From the NCBI GenBank assembly GCA_020444175.1, contig JAHLLM010000020.1:26517-90516 (forward strand): a stretch of DNA of 64,000 nt. The letters run 5' to 3'. Position numbers and translations under genes: made by a program. The notes below the pieces were generated by a model that worked only from the letters and a program-made list of their open reading frames with translations, made no database searches and was not told where the DNA came from. This stretch comes from Desulfobulbaceae bacterium. Lineage in GTDB: Bacteria; Desulfobacterota; Desulfobulbia; Desulfobulbales; SURF-16. The stretch's first letter is position 1; each line of letters opens with the position of its first letter. This document shows, one piece after another, positions 60,130-64,000 of the stretch.

Positions 60130-61225
60130 AAATACCTTTATTAAGAGTAAGTTTTTTCCCTTCTACTTTTCCGGCTTCATATTCCTTAACATACACTTTT
60201 GCTGATTTTATTTTTTTGCGGCAAAGACGGGGATAGCGACGATTGATAAAACGTGTCAACTCTTTGTCATTCTGGACAATAAGTGCGTATGGGCTCTCAG
60301 TTTGCGAAGTTGTTTGAATTATTTTGTCCCCAGGTGGCGCATACCGTTTGGAAAGTTTTTTCATAAAGCCGTCAAGGATGCCAAGCCAGTATGAATTTTT
60401 TTGTCTGCCCGTGGTCTTATTGGTGAGCTGAAATTGCCTCCAGAGGAAATCCAGTTGAGACAGAAGAAAGTGGTAGACGTAGTGCGCGATAAGCACGTTT
60501 TCCCGGGTTCCGAAGAGTTCAATGGTCTTATGGCTGCAGCAGCTTGCGGCATCATACAGATCCGACATGACGATTTTTACAAAAAAGTGATGAGAAAGAA
60601 TGAGACAGATTTTCCGTTGATAGTTTTCTATCCGCTTCTTGTGATGATTAATAATGATAAAATCGTAGTGCCGCTCTTCCGTCGAGTCCATGCGTTCCAG
60701 ATTATATCTGGCGATGAGATGATTTGCCTTTTCCATGGCAAGTTCCGCTTCATGCCTGCTGCCTGACTGGGCAAGGGATAAAAGCTTTTCAACTTTGGCG
60801 ATCATTTTCTTTTGAGGTGCTGCAGCCTCTTTTTCCTGGAGGGAAGGAATTATTCTGGGAAGATCACCGCTTGCTCCTCGAAATTCCAGGGGAACTTCCA
60901 GTTTTTTGCAGGCCCGATCAAAAAGCTTGCCGTGCTTTTCCTGGCTTTGATAGAGCTCGCTAACGACCTGGTGAGCCATTTCATGTTTTAATACATTGAT
61001 GACAACATCCCATGAGTGCAACGTGATCAGTTTTCTGGAAATTTTGATGGATTTTGTGGCAGGGTGCCAGCTTCCCCAGTTGGAGGAGTAGCTGATTTCA
61101 AAGGACGGAGGAGAGAGCACAACATTATACTGTCCGCATATTCGTTCATGCTCGCGATGCAGCTGCATAAGCCAGGCTCTTTGGAGTCTGGTTGTTTCAT
61201 GTGCTGATAAGCTGGAATAATTCAC
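60092..61225 (-). CDS. SprT-like zinc metalloprotease fused to DUF2786
   Basis: About 377 residues. The N-terminal SprT-like domain has the catalytic VLKHEMAHQVVSEL (HExxH) and upstream SSNWGSWHPATKSIKISRKL. The C-terminal half begins with a DUF2786 motif (MIAKVEKLLSLAQSGSRHEA, then ELAMEKANHLIARYNL). The combination suggests a DNA- or protein-bound protease, but the target is unknown. The frame runs up to 61336, yet its first part crosses a perfect palindrome and lacks similarity to the family; GTG 61225 is the best start, with an ATG at 61168 as alternative. Confidence 0.75.
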   Translation of the reverse strand: MNYSSLSAHETTRLQRAWLMQLHREHERICGQYNVVLSPPSFEISYSSNWGSWHPATKSIKISRKLITLHSWDVVINVLKHEMAHQVVSELYQSQEKHGKLFDRACKKLEVPLEFRGASGDLPRIIPSLQEKEAAAPQKKMIAKVEKLLSLAQSGSRHEAELAMEKANHLIARYNLERMDSTEERHYDFIIINHHKKRIENYQRKICLILSHHFFVKIVMSDLYDAASCCSHKTIELFGTRENVLIAHYVYHFLLSQLDFLWRQFQLTNKTTGRQKNSYWLGILDGFMKKLSKRYAPPGDKIIQTTSQTESPYALIVQNDKELTRFINRRYPRLCRKKIKSAKVYVKEYEAGKVEGKKLTLNKGICVEEGFNGRLLQ

Positions 61226-61284
61226 AATGTGGTGTTCTGTTGTTATTAGGTGAAAATACTTACCTCTCTTAACCTTATACAACG

Positions 61285-61314
61285 CCGTGCACAACAAAAA
61301 AATGTTGTGCACGG
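61285..61314. promoter_or_regulatory. Perfect 12-bp inverted repeat upstream of the SprT-like gene
   Basis: CCGTGCACAACA (61285-61296), six A residues, TGTTGTGCACGG (61303-61314). No T-run follows on either strand, so an operator or RNA hairpin is more likely than a terminator. It lies about 60 bp upstream of the preferred start of the SprT-like gene. Confidence 0.7.
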
Positions 61315-61487
61315 AGATAAATACAGCCTTCAACATTGCGTTATCATGTAAAGAAAAAATTGATCAACTTAAAAAAAATACTTCGAAATTCAAAATTTCT
61401 TGTTTGTCATTTGACATTTTTTGTTGGACTGGACAGAGGAAAAAAGGAGGTAGAAAAGATAAAGAATTTACGAGAAGGGGAGGTGGG

Positions 61488-62705
61488 CTATGCGGAAAGA
61501 ATAACCTTGTTTCTGCCTTGATATTTCGCTTCATACAGAGCTTTATCCGCCTTTGATATCAATTCGTTCTCGTCTTTGGCATGATCCGGATAAATGGCAA
61601 TCCCTATACTTATCGTCATACGGATTGGTTTATTGCTGGAAGTAGAAACAAAGTGCTCATTATGAATGGCAGAGCGAATCCTTTCTGCAAGCTGCAAGGC
61701 GTGTTCTTCTGTCATGTTCGGAGCGAGTATAACAAATTCTTCTCCTCCGAAGCGGGCCAGGCAATCCTCCTCCCTTATGTGTTTACAAAGGATTTGTGAG
61801 CAGGCAACAAGCATTTCGTCACCTACCAGATGACCGTATGTGTCGTTAATATTTTTAAAATGATCAATATCCGCAATCAGCATGGCAAGGGGCCACTTAT
61901 GTCTGCGACTGCGGGCAAGTTCCTCCCTGAGTCTGATATTTAATAAGAGCCGGTTGTAAATTCCCGTCAGAGGGTCGTTGTAAACAAGGGATTCGAGTCG
62001 TTTTGCCATGGTATATATGGTTTGGGCAAGGAGGTTGAACTCATCATGACCTTTTCCTTCAGGTTTCACCAAATCGAATTTTCCGGCGGCAATTCGGGAC
62101 GCGGTCTTTTCCAGCTTGAGAAGAGGTTTTGTTATCATAGACGCTATCAGAACTGTTATTATGAAAGCACCGATGAGGCCAAGCAGGAGTGTCTTCAAAG
62201 TCTTTTTTTGGAGAGCGGCAATGGCAGTGGTGATTTCGGCATGGGAATAGCCGAGGATGACATAACCCAAAGTCTCCTGACCAAGAATCACAGGTTCGAT
62301 GAAATTGGCCACGGTTTCTTGTTGGTCTGATTTGTAATGGGTGTGTGTCTCTTCCTGCTGTTCAAGTTTTTCCATATTGAAAGCAGGTGAAGTATACGTG
62401 CTGCCAACTTCGGAAAGCGTTTCGGACATGAGAATTTTGTTTTCCAGATCAACAATCTTGATAAAGCGTACGTTTTTCTGCTGCATGGCCCATCTGACCT
62501 GTTCATAAAGGGTGGCAAGGTCACGGCTGACAAAGGCCTTTGTTGTCATGCTTGAGATGTTACGGGTAAGAATTTGAGCCATATTATGGAGTTTTTCATC
62601 CAGGGCCTGCTCTGACTGTTTGCTGATAATAAAGCCGGTTATGAGTTGGCTGACTGCCACCAGGAAAGAGAGGATGATGATAAGTTTATGGCGGTAGGTA
62701 ATCAT
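61488..62705 (-). CDS. Membrane diguanylate cyclase (sCache-HAMP-GGDEF)
   Basis: 405 residues. Transmembrane helix 1 (about 8-28), a periplasmic sensor of about 140 residues, transmembrane helix 2 (about 173-193), HAMP (about 195-245) and GGDEF (about 245-405). DPLTGIYNRLLLN, DIDHFKNINDTYGHLVGD and the active site ARFGGEEFVIL are intact. IREEDCLARF places an RxxD inhibitory site at standard spacing, so product inhibition is expected. Its start overlaps the stop of the binding-protein gene by 4 bp (ATGA), so that protein probably feeds the sensor with a ligand. Confidence 0.92.
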   Translation of the reverse strand: MITYRHKLIIILSFLVAVSQLITGFIISKQSEQALDEKLHNMAQILTRNISSMTTKAFVSRDLATLYEQVRWAMQQKNVRFIKIVDLENKILMSETLSEVGSTYTSPAFNMEKLEQQEETHTHYKSDQQETVANFIEPVILGQETLGYVILGYSHAEITTAIAALQKKTLKTLLLGLIGAFIITVLIASMITKPLLKLEKTASRIAAGKFDLVKPEGKGHDEFNLLAQTIYTMAKRLESLVYNDPLTGIYNRLLLNIRLREELARSRRHKWPLAMLIADIDHFKNINDTYGHLVGDEMLVACSQILCKHIREEDCLARFGGEEFVILAPNMTEEHALQLAERIRSAIHNEHFVSTSSNKPIRMTISIGIAIYPDHAKDENELISKADKALYEAKYQGRNKVILSA

Positions 62706-63601
62706 GGACCTGTGAGCTGCTTTCGTAACATCAGCAAATCTTTCTCATCAGTTACGACAAAGCCTCCTGATTCAATGCTGCGAAGAATTTTCTGGTGCTC
62801 AACGTTTGTCGAGGTCAGGGCAAGAAGGGCCGCCTGGACGGCTTTAACAGTGGAAACTTCCACCGTGTTCAGGGCTGAAAAAATCCAGGTAGGTACGGAC
62901 ATGGTTTCGGCTACAATTTTAAGACTTCCGGGGGGAATCGGCCAATCCGGATCTTCTTCACTCATCAGGGAGTTATAGCTGTAGTCGCAAACGAATCCTG
63001 CCTCAAATGCTTTCAGGTAGACATTAAAAGCATTTTTTTCACAGGAATCCCCATAACTGTAATCCTGCAGATCTTTTTCCTCATCAATGCCGTGATTTTT
63101 AAGAAGCAGTTTGGATGCAAGTGTTTTTACTGTTGACTGCTCGGACCCAAAAAGAATCGATCTGCCACGGAGGTCCTCTATGTTTTTTATGGAACTGTCA
63201 CTGCGCGTAATAAGAAAGGCTTTATGCTGGCGTTTGCCATCCGGAGTGAGTGCGCTCAGGCTTGAATGCCGGTTGAATGAGTTTTCAAGGGCAATATAAA
63301 TGTGGGCTGTCTGGTAGGTGAAATCCGTTTCATGCTCCCTTATAATACGTAGAAAGGCATGGTGATTTCTTGGCACCTGAATGATGACGTCTCTGTTAAT
63401 TTTTTTTTCCAGATAATGGGCCAGATGGTGAAAGTTTTTGTATGTCTTTACCGGGTCCGTGCACGGAAGAATAGTGATTTTGAGAGGAGAAGAATCAGGA
63501 TGCTTCTGATCGATATGTGCCTGGGCTGCAACTGCGAATGTGAAAATAAAGAAACATAAAAAAAGGAAAACGGTTTTTATTGGTTTTGGTATTTGGTTCA
63601 T
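62702..63601 (-). CDS. PhnD-like periplasmic phosphate/phosphonate-binding protein
   Basis: 299 residues with a Sec signal (hydrophobic about 10-27, AQA cleavage). The fold is that of PhnD-type binding proteins: LKITILPCTDPVKTYKNFHH, then the TDFTYQTAHIYIALEN segment, RSDSSIKNIEDLRGRSILFG and GSEQSTVKTLASKLLLKNHG, LKAFEAGFVCDYSYNSLMSE. No transporter genes are present. The only neighbour in the operon is the diguanylate cyclase, overlapping by 4 bp, which indicates a signalling use. Ligand could be phosphate, phosphonate or another oxyanion. Confidence 0.87.
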   Translation of the reverse strand: MNQIPKPIKTVFLFLCFFIFTFAVAAQAHIDQKHPDSSPLKITILPCTDPVKTYKNFHHLAHYLEKKINRDVIIQVPRNHHAFLRIIREHETDFTYQTAHIYIALENSFNRHSSLSALTPDGKRQHKAFLITRSDSSIKNIEDLRGRSILFGSEQSTVKTLASKLLLKNHGIDEEKDLQDYSYGDSCEKNAFNVYLKAFEAGFVCDYSYNSLMSEEDPDWPIPPGSLKIVAETMSVPTWIFSALNTVEVSTVKAVQAALLALTSTNVEHQKILRSIESGGFVVTDEKDLLMLRKQLTGP

Positions 63602-63726
63602 TCATTCCCCTCTAACGCGCTGTAGGAAGAAAACTTATAACCTTATATCTCAAATGCAAACTACCAATTTATGATGGGCTCGCAAAACGGGCCATCCTCC
63701 CGCAAAAGGTCAACAAACTATACTCA

Positions 63727-63755
63727 ATTATACGGAAAAAATGTCGGGTTGTATA
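63727..63755 (-). promoter_or_regulatory. Candidate promoter of the binding protein-cyclase operon
   Basis: On the minus strand TATACA (63755-63750), a 17-bp spacer and a perfect TATAAT (63732-63727). The leader to the ATG at 63601 would be about 118 nt. The rest of 63602-63948 holds no gene; a short ATCCT/AGGAT dyad lies at 63763-63779. Confidence 0.5.
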
Positions 63756-63948
63756 GGTATTAATCCTAACGATCAGGATAAGGTCAAAGTTGCTGGTATG
63801 TTATGATATTTTGTAGAAGTTGAACAGAAAATGCTTGTCAAATTCAAAACAAGAATATCGACGCAAATATGACCTGACTATACTGCAGAAAAGGTAGGGC
63901 GCGTAGAGGCAAATTGCCGCAGGGAGAGAAGAAAATCTTAGTAAGAAT

Positions 63949-64000
63949 GTAACTATTCAGCTGCACCTCATCTTTGAACGATCAGGCCTGCTCACATAGA
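63949..64000. repeat. Partial copy of the 133-bp TIR element at the window edge
   Basis: Starts with the same GTAACTATTCAG end and matches the right 52 bp of the 35761-35893 element in inverted orientation, with a single mismatch (position 63987 region, TTTGAAC against TTCGAAC). It is cut by the window boundary. Confidence 0.85.

Overview
The window looks like chromosome of an anaerobic Gram-negative bacterium of the Desulfobacterota type (sulfate-reducer or Desulfobulbia-like). The basis is four multiheme c-type cytochrome genes carrying 41 CXXCH motifs, a selenocysteine formate dehydrogenase module, a double-cubane iron-sulfur protein with its activator ATPase, LPS heptose genes, and dense two-component and cyclic-di-GMP signalling. 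This assignment is inference. No rRNA, tRNA or CRISPR array was seen.

Layout. 1-4850: scattered housekeeping and accessory genes (Nudix hydrolase, divergent P-II protein, metallo-beta-lactamase-fold hydrolase, nitroreductase, glycosyltransferase). 5125-15608: one forward redox cluster with a 7-heme cytochrome, a 4-heme cytochrome, a Tat-exported four-cluster ferredoxin, an NrfD-type quinone-interacting membrane protein, a hydroxylamine-oxidoreductase-like octaheme cytochrome, an unknown protein, an NHL-repeat protein and a 22-heme cytochrome made of tandem modules. Together they could move electrons between the quinone pool and periplasmic or outer acceptors. 15653-18634: hybrid histidine kinase. 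19504-21844: double-cubane cluster protein, its ASKHA activator and a small Cys-rich protein behind a long, possibly structured leader. 21984-25513: a mobile-DNA zone with IS3 and IS91 remnants, a HigBA pair, and an antitoxin followed by a nonsense-interrupted ParE-like toxin, the last two bracketed by an 18-bp direct repeat.

25688-33641: a conserved reverse-strand block rpsB-tsf-pyrH-frr-uppS-cdsA-dxr-rseP-tsaB. 34078-37737: heptosyltransferase, GmhB, a short-chain dehydrogenase, FtsB and a DUF523 protein, among two families of short intergenic repeats. 37939-42130: solute-binding lipoprotein plus Cache-type hybrid kinase. 42469-46465: three-gene formate dehydrogenase module whose large subunit reads an in-frame UGA as selenocysteine, with a visible SECIS hairpin. 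46526-48803: diguanylate cyclase and AEC transporter. 48961-51490: a probably acquired patch (histone-deacetylase-like amidohydrolase, GNAT acetyltransferase, group II intron fragment, IS91 fragment split by a 140-bp MITE with a 4-bp target duplication).

51795-55020: an overlapping two-gene unit, an ATP-grasp enzyme and a 668-residue protein with a possible papain-like Cys-His-Asn site. It is the best candidate here for an undescribed enzymatic system. 55114-63601: cupin, GGDEF, HD-GYP, histidine kinase, SprT-like/DUF2786 protein, and a periplasmic-binding protein overlapping another diguanylate cyclase. A partial copy of the 133-bp repeat seen at 35761 closes the window, in inverted orientation.
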